The notes: a model not told the origin generated them from the letters alone. DNA of 64,000 nt from Lacisediminimonas profundi (GCF_008831265.1 NZ_VTTH01000002.1:620001-684000); one strand, 5' to 3'; shown: positions 12,131-21,927, counted from the stretch's first letter. Program-made: numbers and translations.

Positions 12131-12170
12131 CCATCCGGCAACATCCGGCATAGTCCGGCAAAGTCCGGCA
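12131..12170 (+). repeat. four 10-bp tandem repeats upstream of NlpC/P60 gene
   Basis: The core TCCGGCA recurs every 10 bp in four consecutive units (CCATCCGGCA, ACATCCGGCA, TAGTCCGGCA, AAGTCCGGCA). The array ends 5 bp before the ATG at 12176, so it lies across the expected ribosome binding site region, and no good AGGAG is seen there. Confidence 0.85.
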
Positions 12171-12175
12171 ACAAC

Positions 12176-12718
12176 ATGCGCGATTTCCTGCTGCCACCCC
12201 GAATTGCCCGCCGCCTGCCGCGCACCGCGCTGGCATGCCTGCTGCTCGGGTGGTTGGCCGGACCTGTCCTCGCCCGCGACATCAGCCTCGATCCCGGCAC
12301 CTTCGGCACGCCAGCGCAAAATGCGAGCAGCCGGATCGGGGACGTCGTCCTGCATGCGCTGTCGCTGGCCGGCTTGCGCTACAAATACGGCGGCACCTCG
12401 GCCACCACCGGAATGGACTGCAGCGCACTGGTGCAGCATGTGTTCCGGCAGGCCTGGCAGCGCGAACTGCCGCGCACCTCGGACGAGATCAGCCGTGCCG
12501 GCGACCGCGTCACTGCGCGTGAATTGCAGCCCGGCGACCTGGTGTTTTTCGATACCGCCAGCCGTCCCTACTCCCATGTCGGCATCTATGTGGGCGAGAA
12601 CAAGTTCGTCCACTCGCCGGCCCCAGGCGGCGCGATCCGGGTGGAGGCCATGGACCGGGACTACTGGAAGAACCGCTACAACGGCGCCCGCCGCATCGCC
12701 GACATCAGCGGATCCTGA
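12176..12718 (+). CDS. NlpC/P60 family peptidoglycan hydrolase
   Basis: NlpC/P60 proteins cleave peptide stems of peptidoglycan. The 180-residue protein has an N-terminal signal peptide (basic start, then LACLLLGWLAGPVLA and cleavage at ALA-like VLA/RD). The C40 domain has catalytic Cys in GMDCSALVQHVF, His in YSHVGIYVGENKFVH, and the usual PGDLVFFD. The ATG at 12176 was chosen because it starts the signal peptide; the frame is open far upstream in GC-rich sequence. No lipobox Cys follows the signal, so it is probably periplasmic. It is convergent with the patatin gene. Confidence 0.9.
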   Translation: MRDFLLPPRIARRLPRTALACLLLGWLAGPVLARDISLDPGTFGTPAQNASSRIGDVVLHALSLAGLRYKYGGTSATTGMDCSALVQHVFRQAWQRELPRTSDEISRAGDRVTARELQPGDLVFFDTASRPYSHVGIYVGENKFVHSPAPGGAIRVEAMDRDYWKNRYNGARRIADISGS

Positions 12719-12754
12719 GCACCGCCTGCCGGCTGTCCCTTGGCAGCGGCGCGC

Positions 12755-13669
12755 CTACAGCCCCTGCTTTTGCCTCAACTTCGACTTGAGTTCCGGCAGT
12801 ACACGGGACGCCGCGCGTTCCCCGGCCAGGATCGCCAGGTTGCGTCCGGCAAAATCACTGCCCCTCATGGCCCCCAGTTCCGGCCGGATCACGACATCGG
12901 CATCACGCAACTCGTAGTGGTTGATGGTCTGGCCCATGATGGTGAAAGTCTGCAACAGCATGTCGACCGTCGAACCCGACGGCTGGCCGTCCGGCTCGGC
13001 TGAAATGTTCACGGCAATCACGAAGTCCGCGCCCATCTCGCGCGCAAACCGGACCGGCACCGGCGACACCAGTCCGCCATCCACGTACAGGCGCTCGCCG
13101 ATGCGCACCGGCTGGAAAACGCCCGGCACCGCGGACGACGCGCGTACCGCCGCACCGGTGTTGCCGCGCTCGAACAGGATAGGCGCACCGGTGGCCAGAT
13201 CGGTGGCGGTGACGGCAAAGCGGATCTTCATCTTTTCCAGTGGCAGGTTGTGCACCGCCCGGTTCACGTAGTTTTGAATCGCCTCGCCCTTGAGCACGCC
13301 GGTATTGCGCGAAAACCAGGGAACGGCCCAGTCGGAAATGGCAGCCTCGTCCATTTCAAGCGCGAGCTTGTTCAGGGCAAAGCCGCTGTTACCGGCCGCA
13401 TAAAGGGCGCCGACCACGCTGCCTGCACTGGTGCCGACGACGATGTCCGGCACGATGCCCTGCGCCTCCAGCGCCTTGATTACACCGACGTGGGCGAAGC
13501 CGCGGGCAGCCCCGCCACCGAGGACCAACGCGACCTTGACCGGCCGGGCCGGCTTGGCAGCAGCAGCGGCAGGCGTTGAATCACGTACCGGTGCGGTGTG
13601 GCAGCCGGCAAGCAGCAGCAGGGAAGCGATGATCGGGGGAACGAAAATGGGAGAAAGCAGATGACGCAT
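12755..13669 (-). CDS. patatin-like phospholipase lipoprotein
   Basis: Bacterial patatin-like proteins (RssA/YchK type) are serine acyl hydrolases with a Ser-Asp dyad. The oxyanion loop GGGAARGFAHVGV, the nucleophile elbow GTSAGS and the Asp in YVDGGLVSP are all present. The start MRHLLSP at 13669 yields a lipoprotein signal peptide with lipobox LLAG/C, so the 304-residue protein is probably lipid-anchored; an earlier in-frame start at 13756 would bury that signal. A linker rich in Ala and Pro follows the lipidated Cys. The substrate is unknown. Confidence 0.9.
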   Translation of the reverse strand: MRHLLSPIFVPPIIASLLLLAGCHTAPVRDSTPAAAAAKPARPVKVALVLGGGAARGFAHVGVIKALEAQGIVPDIVVGTSAGSVVGALYAAGNSGFALNKLALEMDEAAISDWAVPWFSRNTGVLKGEAIQNYVNRAVHNLPLEKMKIRFAVTATDLATGAPILFERGNTGAAVRASSAVPGVFQPVRIGERLYVDGGLVSPVPVRFAREMGADFVIAVNISAEPDGQPSGSTVDMLLQTFTIMGQTINHYELRDADVVIRPELGAMRGSDFAGRNLAILAGERAASRVLPELKSKLRQKQGL

Positions 13670-13784
13670 GGGGAACCAACGGCGGATATCAACCCGGTAT
13701 TGTAGCCCTGTCAGCCCCCGGCCATCGCAAGACGAGGATTTTGCGGGGACCATCAACCGCGCAAGAACGGAGCCAATTCCGGAT

Positions 13785-14126
13785 TCAGGCCTTGCTTGCC
13801 GCCTTTACTGCCTTGACTGCCTTTACCGCCCGCCGGCGCCGTGCATCCTTCGGATCCGCCACCAGCGGCCGATAGATTTCTATCCGGTCGCCGTCGCGCA
13901 CGATGGCGTCCAGCGGCTTCAGCTTGCCATGCACGCCGACATTGCAGACGGACAGGTCGACTTCCGGCATCTGCTGCAGCAACCCGCTGCCGGCAATCGC
14001 CTGCATCAAGCTGGTTCCCGGCTCGACAGTCAGGTCGCGCAGGAAGACGGCATCCGGTTTCGCATGGCAGACCTGCACGCGCACGCCCGGCCCGGGACTG
14101 GCAATGGCACTGCCCTGCTCACCCAT
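13785..14126 (-). CDS. rnfH: RnfH family ubiquitin-fold protein
   Basis: RnfH proteins have a beta-grasp (ubiquitin-like) fold and are named from their linkage to rnf genes; a precise role is not established. The 113-residue protein shows the family pattern VQVCHAKPDAVFLRDLTVEPGTSLMQAI and the C-terminal DGDRIEIYRPLVADPKDARRRR. Its start overlaps the ratA stop by 8 bp, so the pair is translationally coupled. The ratA-rnfH order next to smpB is conserved in many proteobacteria. Confidence 0.9.
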   Translation of the reverse strand: MGEQGSAIASPGPGVRVQVCHAKPDAVFLRDLTVEPGTSLMQAIAGSGLLQQMPEVDLSVCNVGVHGKLKPLDAIVRDGDRIEIYRPLVADPKDARRRRAVKAVKAVKAASKA

Positions 14127-14550
14127 ACACCACCTCGGCCCGCTTGCAGAAGGAGTCGACGAAACTGTTGGCGATCATGTTGAACACCGGCCCGATGATC
14201 TGGTCCAGCAGACGGCTCGAAAACTCGTAGCGCAGGTCGAACTCGATCTTGCAGGCATCGGCGCGCAGCGGCTTGAAGGTCCAGGTGCCCTCAAGCTGCC
14301 GGAATGGCCCCTCGAGCAACTTCATGGTCATGCTGGTCGGGCGCAGGTTGGTGTTTTCCGTGGTGAAGCTCTGGCGTACGCCGTGGTAGTTGATCGACAA
14401 GGTGGCGACCAGCCGGTCGCCAGCCCGCTCCTTCACTGTGACTCCACCGCACCACGGCAGGAATTTTGGATAATCCTCGACCTTGTCGACCAGTTCAAAC
14501 ATCTGCTCGGCGCTGTACGCGACGAGAACCGATTTATGCACCACTGCCAT
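14119..14550 (-). CDS. ratA: RatA/COQ10-like START-domain protein
   Basis: A 143-residue protein of the polyketide cyclase/COQ10 START-like family. E. coli RatA has been reported to block 70S association, while the COQ10 relation suggests ubiquinone binding; the true role is debated. The family pattern AEQMFELVDKVEDYPKFLPWC near residues 17-37 and the C-terminal IANSFVDSFCKRAEVVYG are clear. It lies divergent from smpB and overlaps rnfH downstream, which is the conserved context. Confidence 0.93.
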   Translation of the reverse strand: MAVVHKSVLVAYSAEQMFELVDKVEDYPKFLPWCGGVTVKERAGDRLVATLSINYHGVRQSFTTENTNLRPTSMTMKLLEGPFRQLEGTWTFKPLRADACKIEFDLRYEFSSRLLDQIIGPVFNMIANSFVDSFCKRAEVVYG

Positions 14551-14617
14551 TGCGCGTTGACCGTTTGTTAGAATGCGAAGCTTGCCATTCTAATCTACAG
14601 GCCCGGTTCTTCATTTA

Positions 14618-15067
14618 ATGAGCATAGTCGACAACAAAAAAGCCTTTCATGATTACTTCATCGAGGAACGATTCGAAGCAGGCATGGCGCTGGAAGGTTG
14701 GGAAGTCAAGTCGATCAGGGCCGGACGCGCGCAGCTGAAGGAAGCCTACGTCATCGTTCGCAACGAGGAAGTATTCCTGTTCGGCGCGCATATCAGCCCG
14801 CTACCGACCGCATCCACCCATATCAGCCCCGATCCGGTGCGTACCCGCAAGCTGTTGCTGAAGGCGGAGGAAATCAAGCGCCTGATAGGCAAGGTGGAGC
14901 GCTCCGGCTACACCATGGTGCCGCTCAACCTGCATTTCACGCGCGGCCGGATCAAATGCGAAATTGGCCTGGCCAAGGGCAAGAAGCAGCACGACAAGCG
15001 CGACACCGAACGCGAGCGCGATATCCAGCGCGAGATCCAGTCCGCGATGAAGCAGAACCGCCGCTGA
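14618..15067 (+). CDS. smpB: SsrA-binding protein SmpB
   Basis: SmpB binds tmRNA and is essential for trans-translation rescue of stalled ribosomes. The 149-residue length is typical. The start [22 protein letters not shown], the core [19 protein letters not shown], and the Lys/Arg-rich C-terminal tail that enters the mRNA channel are all present. The tmRNA gene itself is not in this window. It is divergent from ratA. Confidence 0.97.
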   Translation: MSIVDNKKAFHDYFIEERFEAGMALEGWEVKSIRAGRAQLKEAYVIVRNEEVFLFGAHISPLPTASTHISPDPVRTRKLLLKAEEIKRLIGKVERSGYTMVPLNLHFTRGRIKCEIGLAKGKKQHDKRDTERERDIQREIQSAMKQNRR

Positions 15068-15071
15068 CGGC

Positions 15072-15096
15072 GGCCGGCAGGGCCGGCCCTGCGGCC
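15072..15096. terminator. GC-rich hairpin between convergent smpB and SPFH genes
   Basis: GCAGGGCC (15077-15084) pairs with GGCCCTGC (15085-15092), extended by GGCC/GGCC with a one-base bulge. It fills the 40-bp gap between two converging genes, but lacks a T tract on either strand. Confidence 0.35.
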
Positions 15097-15107
15097 ACGG
15101 CTCCGCC

Positions 15108-16025
15108 TTACTTGACCTGCTTCACCACCTGCAGCGCCGTTGCGATCAGCCCGCTCATGTCCGACAGGTTGGCAGGAACGACCAGCGTGTTGCCGGTTTT
15201 GGCGATATTGGCGAAGGCTTCGACATACTTGTCGGCAACCTTCAGGTTCACCGCATATTCGCCGCCCGGCTCGCGTATCGCTGCGGCAGTCTTGCGGATC
15301 GCTTCCGCGGTCGCTTCGGCAATCGACAGGATCGCCGCGGCTTCGCCCTGCGCACGGTTGATTTCGGCCTGCTTCTCGCCTTCGGAGCGCGCGATCGCCG
15401 CTTCCCGTTCACCGGTCGCGATATTGATCTGTTCCTGCTTGCGCCCTTCCGACGCCGCGATCAGCGCGCGCTTCTCGCGCTCGGCGGTGATCTGCGCCTG
15501 CATCGCGTGCAGGATTTCCTTGGGCGGCGTCAGGTCCTTGATTTCATAACGCAGCACCTTCACGCCCCAGTTCGCGGCCGATTCATCGATGGCGTTGACG
15601 ATGGTCGTATTGATGTGGTCCCGTTCCTCGAAAGTCTTGTCCAGTTCCATGCGTCCGATCACGGAGCGCAGCGTGGTCTGGGCCAGTTGGGTGATCGCAG
15701 TGACATAGTTCGACGAGCCGTAAGAAGCCCGCATCGGATCGGTGACCTGGAAATACAGGATGCCATCCACCTGCAGCTGGGTATTGTCACGCGTGATGCA
15801 GACCTGAGGCGGCACATCGAGAGGGATTTCCTTCAGGATGTGCTTGTAGGCGATGCGGTCGATGAACGGAATCACGATATTCAGGCCGGGCGCCAGCGTC
15901 GAATGGTACTTGCCCAGGCGTTCGACCACCCATGCATGCTGCTGCGGTACGACATTGATGGTCTTCAGCATGAAAACCACGGCCAGTATCAGGATAACCA
16001 GCGAAACAGTTCCGAAACCCATCAT
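15108..16025 (-). CDS. SPFH/band 7 membrane protein (QmcA-like)
   Basis: SPFH (stomatin/prohibitin) proteins form large membrane assemblies and often pair with NfeD partners and FtsH-like proteases. The 305-residue protein has one N-terminal membrane helix (about residues 5-25), the SPFH domain with VVERLGKYHSTLAPGLN, and then a long alanine/glutamate-rich coiled coil (about 195-255, EREAAIARSEGEKQAEINRA). The NfeD gene lies 32 bp upstream in the same direction, so a QmcA-NfeD pair (as QmcA/YbbK in E. coli) is likely. The partner protease is only inferred. Confidence 0.92.
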   Translation of the reverse strand: MMGFGTVSLVILILAVVFMLKTINVVPQQHAWVVERLGKYHSTLAPGLNIVIPFIDRIAYKHILKEIPLDVPPQVCITRDNTQLQVDGILYFQVTDPMRASYGSSNYVTAITQLAQTTLRSVIGRMELDKTFEERDHINTTIVNAIDESAANWGVKVLRYEIKDLTPPKEILHAMQAQITAEREKRALIAASEGRKQEQINIATGEREAAIARSEGEKQAEINRAQGEAAAILSIAEATAEAIRKTAAAIREPGGEYAVNLKVADKYVEAFANIAKTGNTLVVPANLSDMSGLIATALQVVKQVK

Positions 16026-16057
16026 TCATCCCCCTTCTTGTGACGATTCTTGAAGAT

Positions 16058-16504
16058 TCAGTATGGGGCCGATACCAGCAGGCGGCTGCCGCGCATTTCA
16101 CGAATCACGAACGTACCGGGCAGCGGCTGCCCGCCCGCTTCCAGCTCCACATCCCATTGCGCGCCGCGATAAGCGACCCGCGCCATGTAAGGGCCAGGCG
16201 CGGCGCCCTGCCACTGATCCACATGGAGCGATTGCCCGATATCGATGTTAACGTTGGGATCGGCCGCCGCATCGACCTCCGCGCCCCTGCCCCGGCGTCG
16301 CAGGCGCAGCAACAGTACGCCGGTCACGCCAACGATTGCCACGCATAGCATCTGCAAGGGATTCGACAGGCCAGTCCATGCTGCCGCAGCGCCTGCCAGC
16401 ATGCCGAATGCGAGCATCAGGAGATAAAAAGTCCCGGTGAAAATCTCCAGGATCACCAGCCCACCGGCCAGCCCCAGCCACACCATTGCATCGTTCACTG
16501 CCAT
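16058..16504 (-). CDS. NfeD-like membrane protein
   Basis: The 148-residue protein has hydrophobic segments at about residues 8-25 and 30-70 and a soluble C-terminal OB-fold (about 85-145, ending FVIREMRGSRLLVSAPY), the layout of short NfeD (YbbK-type) proteins that partner with SPFH proteins. The ATG at 16504 was chosen because it starts right at the first membrane helix; the frame is open up to 16618 without family-like sequence. It precedes the SPFH gene. Confidence 0.88.
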   Translation of the reverse strand: MAVNDAMVWLGLAGGLVILEIFTGTFYLLMLAFGMLAGAAAAWTGLSNPLQMLCVAIVGVTGVLLLRLRRRGRGAEVDAAADPNVNIDIGQSLHVDQWQGAAPGPYMARVAYRGAQWDVELEAGGQPLPGTFVIREMRGSRLLVSAPY

Positions 16505-16648
16505 CCTCCCGCGCCAAGAGCAATTCGCAGGGTAGCAAATGGGCAATGAAAGGGGAAGCCGAACGGAACCCCGCAAGCCGGTCAGCCGGCCGAACCGGCG
16601 CCGCCGACATGCGATCACATCATCGGCAGCCGGGTTTATCTCGCCGCC

Positions 16649-16685
16649 AAAAACAAAACCCCCGGCTGCACGAGGCAGGCGGGGG
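16649..16685 (-). terminator. Rho-independent terminator after ppsA
   Basis: On the minus strand GCCCCCG... forms an 11-bp stem with one mismatch (16659-16669 with 16675-16685) around a 5-nt loop, followed by a T-rich run (TTTTGTTTTT). It lies about 130 bp downstream of the ppsA stop codon. Confidence 0.75.
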
Positions 16686-16814
16686 CCAAATCAGGGTACA
16701 ACTTTTTTGTTGGTTATTACTTGAGACTGCGAGGCCGCGAGGCCGGCATCCGGCTCGATCGCGACTAACCGGGCTAGTGTAACAAACCGTTTCGCCGCGT
16801 CAAGCGTTTTGCCT

Positions 16815-19247
16815 TCAGGAGTTCTTCTTCTGCATCGCAGCCAGCGTCTGCCAGGTCTCGACCACCGAGTCCGGGTTCAAGGACAGCGAGCCGATCCCCT
16901 GCTCCATCAACCACTCCGCAAAATCCGGATTGTCCGACGGGCCCTGGCCGCAGATGCCGACATACTTGCCGGCCGCATTGCAGGCCTTGATGGCCCGCGA
17001 CAGCATGGCCTTGACGGCCGGATCGCGCTCGTCGAAGTCCATGGCGAGCAATTCCATGCCGGAATCCCGGTCCAGTCCCAGCGTCAGCTGGGTCAGGTCG
17101 TTGGAACCGATGGAGAAGCCGTCGAAGTACTCCAGGAACTCCTCAGCCAGGATGGCGTTGGAAGGCACCTCGCACATCATGATCAGGCGCAGGCCGTTCT
17201 CGCCGCGCCGCAGGCCGTTCTTGGCCAGCAGGTTGACGACCTTTTCGGCCTGACCCAGCGTACGCACGAACGGCACCATGATCTCGACATTGACCAGGCC
17301 CATGTCGTGGCGCACCCGCTTCAGTGCCTCGCACTCCATCTCGAACGCACCGGCAAAGTCAGCCGCCAGGTAACGTGCCGCACCGCGGAAGCCCAGCATC
17401 GGGTTTTCCTCGTCCGGCTCGTAGCGCGAACCGCCGATCAGCTTCTTGTATTCGTTCGACTTGAAGTCGGACATCCGCACGATCACCGGCTTGGGCCAGA
17501 ATGCCGCGGCAATGGTGGCAATGCCTTCGGCCAGCTTGTCGACGTAAAAAGCGCTCGGCGAAGCGTGCCCGCGGGCGACCGATTCGACCGCTTTTTTCAG
17601 GTCCGGGTCGATGTTCGGGTACTCGAGGATCGCCCTCGGATGCACGCCGATGTTGTTGTTGATGATGAACTCCAGGCGGGCCAGGCCGACACCGTGGTTG
17701 GGGATCGACTGGAAGTCGAATGCCAGCTGCGGGTTGCCGATGTTCATCGTGATCTTCAGCGGCAGTTCCGGCATTTCGCCGCGGGTAACCTCGGTCACCT
17801 CGGTTTCCAGCAAACCGTCGTAGATCCGGCCCTCGTCGCCTTCGGCGCAGGAGACCGTCACCAGGGTGCCATCCTTCAGCAGTTCGGTCGCATGGCCGCA
17901 GCCGACGACGGCCGGCACGCCCAGTTCGCGGGCGATGATCGCCGCGTGGCAGGTCCGCCCGCCGCGATTGGTAATGATGGCAGCAGCCCGCTTCATCACC
18001 GGCTCCCAGTTCGGGTCGGTCATGTCGGCAACCAGCACGTCGCCCGGCTGCACACGCTCCATCTCGCTGGGATCGTGAATCACGCGCACCGGACCGGCGC
18101 CGATCTTCTGGCCGATCGCCCGGCCGGAGACCAGCACCGTGCCGCTGCTTTTCAGCTTGAAGCGTTGCTGCGAATCGCCCGCCTTGTGTTGCGACTTCAC
18201 GGTCTCCGGACGCGCCTGCAAGATGTACAGCTTGCCATCGGCGCCGTCACGGCCCCACTCGATGTCCATCGGGCGGTCATAGTGTTTCTCGATGATGACG
18301 GCGTATTTCGCCAGTTCGACCACTTCGGCGTCGGTCAGCGAATAGCGGTTGCGCTGCTCGATTGGCACGTCGACGGTGCGCACCGATTTGCCGGCCTGGG
18401 TTTCGCCGGTGAATTCCATCTTGATCAGCTTGGACCCGATATTGCGGCGGATGATCGGCAGCTTGCCCTGCGCCAGCATTGGCTTGTGGACGTAGAACTC
18501 GTCCGGATTCACCGCGCCCTGGACCACGGTCTCGCCGAGGCCGTAGCTGGAGGTGATGAACACGACGTCCTCGAAACCGGATTCGGTATCGATGGTGAAC
18601 ATGACACCGGCGGCGCCAAGATCGGAACGCACCATGCGTTGCACACCTGCAGACAAGGCAACTTCAGCGTGGGTATAGCCCTTGTGGACGCGGTACGAGA
18701 TCGCGCGATCGTTGTACAGCGAGGCAAACACATGCTTGATCGCTTCCAGGATGTGGTCGATGCCGACCACATTGAGGAAGGTTTCCTGCTGGCCTGCGAA
18801 CGACGCGTCAGGCATGTCCTCCGCCGTTGCCGACGAACGGACAGCAAATGACATTTCGCTTGAAGAATCGTCTACAAGCTGATGATAAAACTCGGTAATT
18901 TCTTTTTTCAGGCGCGGCTGGAACGGCGTTTCGACAATCCATTTGCGAATTTCCGCACCGGCCTGGGCCAGCGCGCGCACGTCGTCGATGTTCAGCGACT
19001 CGAGGCGTGCCTCGATCCGCTTGGCCAGGCTCTGGCCATCGCCCTGCTCCAGGAAATCGCGAAAGGCATCTGCAGTGGTGGCAAAGCCGCCTGGCACACG
19101 CACACCGGCGTGGGCCAGCTGGCTGATCATTTCACCCAGCGAAGCGTTCTTGCCGCCGACCGATTCGACATCGGTCATGCGCAGATCTTCGAACGGAGCG
19201 ACGTAAGTCGCCCCCGGGGTGATCCCCGAAATTGATGCATTGGTCAT
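16815..19247 (-). CDS. ppsA: phosphoenolpyruvate synthase
   Basis: PEP synthase converts pyruvate, ATP and water to PEP, AMP and phosphate for gluconeogenesis. Domains in order are the N-terminal PPDK-type ATP-binding domain, the swivelling phosphohistidine domain with catalytic His in [15 protein letters not shown] near residue 430, and the C-terminal PEP/pyruvate-binding barrel with [15 protein letters not shown]. The start MTNASISG at 19247 gives 810 residues; the frame continues upstream to 19304 but without similarity. It is divergent from its regulator ppsR. Confidence 0.96.
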   Translation of the reverse strand: MTNASISGITPGATYVAPFEDLRMTDVESVGGKNASLGEMISQLAHAGVRVPGGFATTADAFRDFLEQGDGQSLAKRIEARLESLNIDDVRALAQAGAEIRKWIVETPFQPRLKKEITEFYHQLVDDSSSEMSFAVRSSATAEDMPDASFAGQQETFLNVVGIDHILEAIKHVFASLYNDRAISYRVHKGYTHAEVALSAGVQRMVRSDLGAAGVMFTIDTESGFEDVVFITSSYGLGETVVQGAVNPDEFYVHKPMLAQGKLPIIRRNIGSKLIKMEFTGETQAGKSVRTVDVPIEQRNRYSLTDAEVVELAKYAVIIEKHYDRPMDIEWGRDGADGKLYILQARPETVKSQHKAGDSQQRFKLKSSGTVLVSGRAIGQKIGAGPVRVIHDPSEMERVQPGDVLVADMTDPNWEPVMKRAAAIITNRGGRTCHAAIIARELGVPAVVGCGHATELLKDGTLVTVSCAEGDEGRIYDGLLETEVTEVTRGEMPELPLKITMNIGNPQLAFDFQSIPNHGVGLARLEFIINNNIGVHPRAILEYPNIDPDLKKAVESVARGHASPSAFYVDKLAEGIATIAAAFWPKPVIVRMSDFKSNEYKKLIGGSRYEPDEENPMLGFRGAARYLAADFAGAFEMECEALKRVRHDMGLVNVEIMVPFVRTLGQAEKVVNLLAKNGLRRGENGLRLIMMCEVPSNAILAEEFLEYFDGFSIGSNDLTQLTLGLDRDSGMELLAMDFDERDPAVKAMLSRAIKACNAAGKYVGICGQGPSDNPDFAEWLMEQGIGSLSLNPDSVVETWQTLAAMQKKNS

Positions 19248-19444
19248 GACTACCTCTGTTTTGATGATAAGAAATCTGCGGGCATGCTCCAGTGGCGCGC
19301 GCAATCCGGGCAGTCGCTTGCTTCTTATTATTCTTGCTAAGATGCGCTGGGCTGCTCACTGGGGATATCCTGTGTGTTGTCTGCTGCGGCCGGGGTTCGG
19401 CAGTAATCGCGAACCGGGCTGCGAAGCCCGATATTTTACAGGCT

Positions 19445-19458
19445 GCAAAACGTTTTGC
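19445..19458. promoter_or_regulatory. 14-bp perfect palindrome in ppsA-ppsR intergenic region
   Basis: GCAAAACGTTTTGC is a perfect palindrome with central CpG, the style of operators for LacI/GalR-family regulators (compare PurR, Cra). It lies 51 bp upstream of the ppsR start and about 200 bp upstream of ppsA. The binding protein is unknown. Confidence 0.5.
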
Positions 19459-19508
19459 CGAAGTTTTGCCAATTCACCACCGATCATTTATCTATTCAAG
19501 AGGCAATA

Positions 19509-20357
19509 ATGCCAGTTTCACAACAGCCCGAATCCAGTGCGTCTGCCCGCACGGTGTTTTTTGTTTCGGACGGCACCGGCATCACGGCCGAGACTTTCGG
19601 GCATTCCGTACTGACCCAGTTCGACCTGCGTTTTCGCCAGATCCGCCTGCCTTTCATAGACACCCTTGAAAAGGCCCACGATGCGGTCCGAAAGATCAAC
19701 GATACTTTCGCGGCCGACGGCAAGCGCCCGATCGTGTTTTCCACGCTGGTAAAAGCCGAGCTCTCGGTGGTGGTGCGCAAGTCCAATGGCATGCACATGG
19801 ACCTGATCCAGACTTTCGTCGAGCCGCTGGAACAGGAACTGGGAGTCAAGTCGACCCATACAATAGGTCGCAGCCACAACATCGCCGACTCCGACGAATA
19901 CAAGAACCGGATCGAGGCAATCAACTTCTCGCTGGCTCACGACGACGGTCAGTCGCACAAGAACCTGGCGGCGGCAGACGTCATCCTGGTCGGCGTGTCA
20001 CGCTCCGGAAAGACCCCGACCAGTCTCTACCTGGCGATGCAGTACGGCATCAAGGCGGCGAACTACCCGCTGATCCCGGAAGATTTCGAGCGTGGCCGCC
20101 TGCCGAGCGGCCTGATTCCGTACAAGAAGAAGATTTTCGGCTTGTCGATCACTCCCGAGCGGCTGGCCGAGGTCCGCAACGAACGCCGCCCCGGCAGCAA
20201 GTATGCGGCACTGGCAAACTGCCGTTACGAGGTCAACGAGGCCGAGGACATGATGCGGCGCGAAGGGATACGCTGGATGTCGTCGACCCTCAAATCAATC
20301 GAGGAAATCGCGGCCACGATCCTGCAGGAAATCAAGCACGAAAACGGCATCTACTAG
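19509..20357 (+). CDS. ppsR: PEP synthase regulatory protein (kinase/pyrophosphorylase)
   Basis: PSRP (DUF299) inactivates PEP synthase by ADP-dependent phosphorylation of a Thr near the catalytic His, and reactivates it by Pi-dependent dephosphorylation. The P-loop-like motif GVSRSGKT is at about residues 162-169, and the N-terminal [17 protein letters not shown] is the family signature. The ATG at 19509 has AAGAGG upstream, giving 282 residues; an earlier in-frame start at 19455 lacks a ribosome binding site. The divergent ppsA gene is its target. Confidence 0.95.
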   Translation: MPVSQQPESSASARTVFFVSDGTGITAETFGHSVLTQFDLRFRQIRLPFIDTLEKAHDAVRKINDTFAADGKRPIVFSTLVKAELSVVVRKSNGMHMDLIQTFVEPLEQELGVKSTHTIGRSHNIADSDEYKNRIEAINFSLAHDDGQSHKNLAAADVILVGVSRSGKTPTSLYLAMQYGIKAANYPLIPEDFERGRLPSGLIPYKKKIFGLSITPERLAEVRNERRPGSKYAALANCRYEVNEAEDMMRREGIRWMSSTLKSIEEIAATILQEIKHENGIY

Positions 20358-20431
20358 ATCAAGGCCCCTGCCGCCGGCAGGGAACCTTTGCCGTTGGCCA
20401 TCGTCTGTTCCTTTTGAAGGGAGCGACGCGT

Positions 20432-20770
20432 ATGGACCTGGTGCTGATCGAAATCGTGCTGTGGGTCGGCCTGGCATTTTTTTTCTGGGCGCTGCGCGAC
20501 AACCTGGGCAAGGTCGAAGCCGAACTGCAGGATGCGAAGGCATTGAAATCGCGCGAGCTCGCAGCCCTCGCCCGGTCGCGCCGCTTCGTCCGGCCCGAGC
20601 GGCTCAGCGAGCCCATCGGCCACTACCGGGACGCCGTGATTCACCGGATCATGAGCGTCGATGGCCACGAATACCTGTTCGACCATGTTTGTCCGCCCGA
20701 AGGCGAGGTCCTGCTGCAGCCGGGCCAATGCTATGTGGAGCCCGGCCTGGTCTATGCCCGTCATGAGTAG
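20432..20770 (+). CDS. small membrane-anchored hypothetical protein
   Basis: A 112-residue protein I do not recognise. One N-terminal transmembrane helix (LVLIEIVLWVGLAFFFWAL, about residues 3-21) is followed by a charged, probably helical stretch (about 22-50) and a small C-terminal region with VDGHEYLFDHVCPPEGEVLL. GAAGGGAG lies upstream of the ATG at good distance; the frame could start earlier at TTG 20414. It follows ppsR after 74 bp on the same strand. Coding is supported by the clean membrane helix and ribosome binding site. Confidence 0.7.
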   Translation: MDLVLIEIVLWVGLAFFFWALRDNLGKVEAELQDAKALKSRELAALARSRRFVRPERLSEPIGHYRDAVIHRIMSVDGHEYLFDHVCPPEGEVLLQPGQCYVEPGLVYARHE

Positions 20771-20827
20771 TGAAGGGCAAGCACGCGGCGGCAGCTCGCC
20801 TCCGCCGGATTGAGCGCCTTCATCGAT

Positions 20828-21781
20828 TTACCCTGTTCGATTGAAATCACGGCGTTCACCGAGCAGCGCCGCCCGCGTCACCGGATCCTCGAGTTGATCG
20901 AGCCACCACTGCAGTGCTCTCCCCTGGCTCGTTTTTCCGCTCTTGCGCCAGGCATAACTGACCTTGAGCTGCTGCTCCGGACGCTCCACCCGCTTGACCA
21001 CCAGGCGCCCGGCGTCGATATCGGGCTGCGCCAGGCAAGTAGGCAGGAAGCCAGCGCCCAAGGATCTGAGTTGCGCATCCAGTTTCGTGGGCATATCCGC
21101 CACGGTAAGCACATCCTGGCCGGTCTGTAGCCCGATCGAGAGGCGGGAGCCATGCTGAACCGAGTCGGCGATCGCTACCGCCCGGTGCTGTCGTATGACG
21201 GCGTCAGTCAAGGGCTCGGGGGCCTGCACCAGCGGGTGGCGAGGTGCCACCGCAAACACAAAGCGCACCGTGCCCAGCGGTTCCCGCTGCAGGCCGGTAG
21301 TGGCGCTGGCATCCAGCACCACGCCCAGCGCAAGGTCAGCCTGTCCGGATGTCAGGGCCTCCAGCGTGCCAGTCAGGGTTTCCGCCCGCAGTTTCAGCCT
21401 GGTGGGCGGGTTCAGCTCAAAAAAAGTCCCGCACAACTCCATTACGGTCGCACGGTCAATTATGCTATCCACCGCAATCGTGAATTGCGGCTCCCACCCG
21501 GTTGCCACGCGCTTGACGCGATTGGCAACCGCGTCAATTTCCGTTAGCAGGACCGCCCCCTCCCGCAGCAGTTCCGAACCGGCTTCGGTCAGTCTGGCCT
21601 GGCGCGAACTGCGGTCGAACAACAATACATCCAGGGCATCTTCGATCTGACGCACACGGTAGGTCAGTGCGCTGGGCACCATGTTGCTGGCGCGTGCAGC
21701 CGCCGCAAAACTGCCGGTGTCGGCGATCACCTGCAGCATGGCGAGTGCGGCAGGAGTCAATACGTCGCGAGGCGTGGGCAT
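20828..21781 (-). CDS. LysR-family transcriptional regulator
   Basis: The winged helix-turn-helix (about residues 10-65: MLQVIADTGSFAAAARASNM, VRQIEDALDVLLFDR) is followed by a LysR substrate-binding domain to residue about 310. The start MPTPRDVLT at 21781 fits the usual LysR beginning; an in-frame ATG at 21820 would add 13 residues. The pirin gene lies 107 bp upstream on the same strand, so the regulator may control or be co-transcribed with it. The effector is not predictable. Confidence 0.92.
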   Translation of the reverse strand: MPTPRDVLTPAALAMLQVIADTGSFAAAARASNMVPSALTYRVRQIEDALDVLLFDRSSRQARLTEAGSELLREGAVLLTEIDAVANRVKRVATGWEPQFTIAVDSIIDRATVMELCGTFFELNPPTRLKLRAETLTGTLEALTSGQADLALGVVLDASATTGLQREPLGTVRFVFAVAPRHPLVQAPEPLTDAVIRQHRAVAIADSVQHGSRLSIGLQTGQDVLTVADMPTKLDAQLRSLGAGFLPTCLAQPDIDAGRLVVKRVERPEQQLKVSYAWRKSGKTSQGRALQWWLDQLEDPVTRAALLGERRDFNRTG

Positions 21782-21927
21782 GGCGGGGGCACCAGGTTCA
21801 AATATTTTGAATATTGACATTGAACTGGCGCGCCCTGCAAGGCGTGGGCGACCGCAACGACAGCCTCGCCACCAGGGCGCAGGGAGAATCGCTGCCAGGC
21901 CGCCGCATCCTGCATTTGTCCCGAATT

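Noticed and set aside
16809-18851. 680-residue open frame opposite ppsA
   Set aside because: Antisense shadow of ppsA; composition is dominated by His, Arg, Gln and Asp as in the other shadows.
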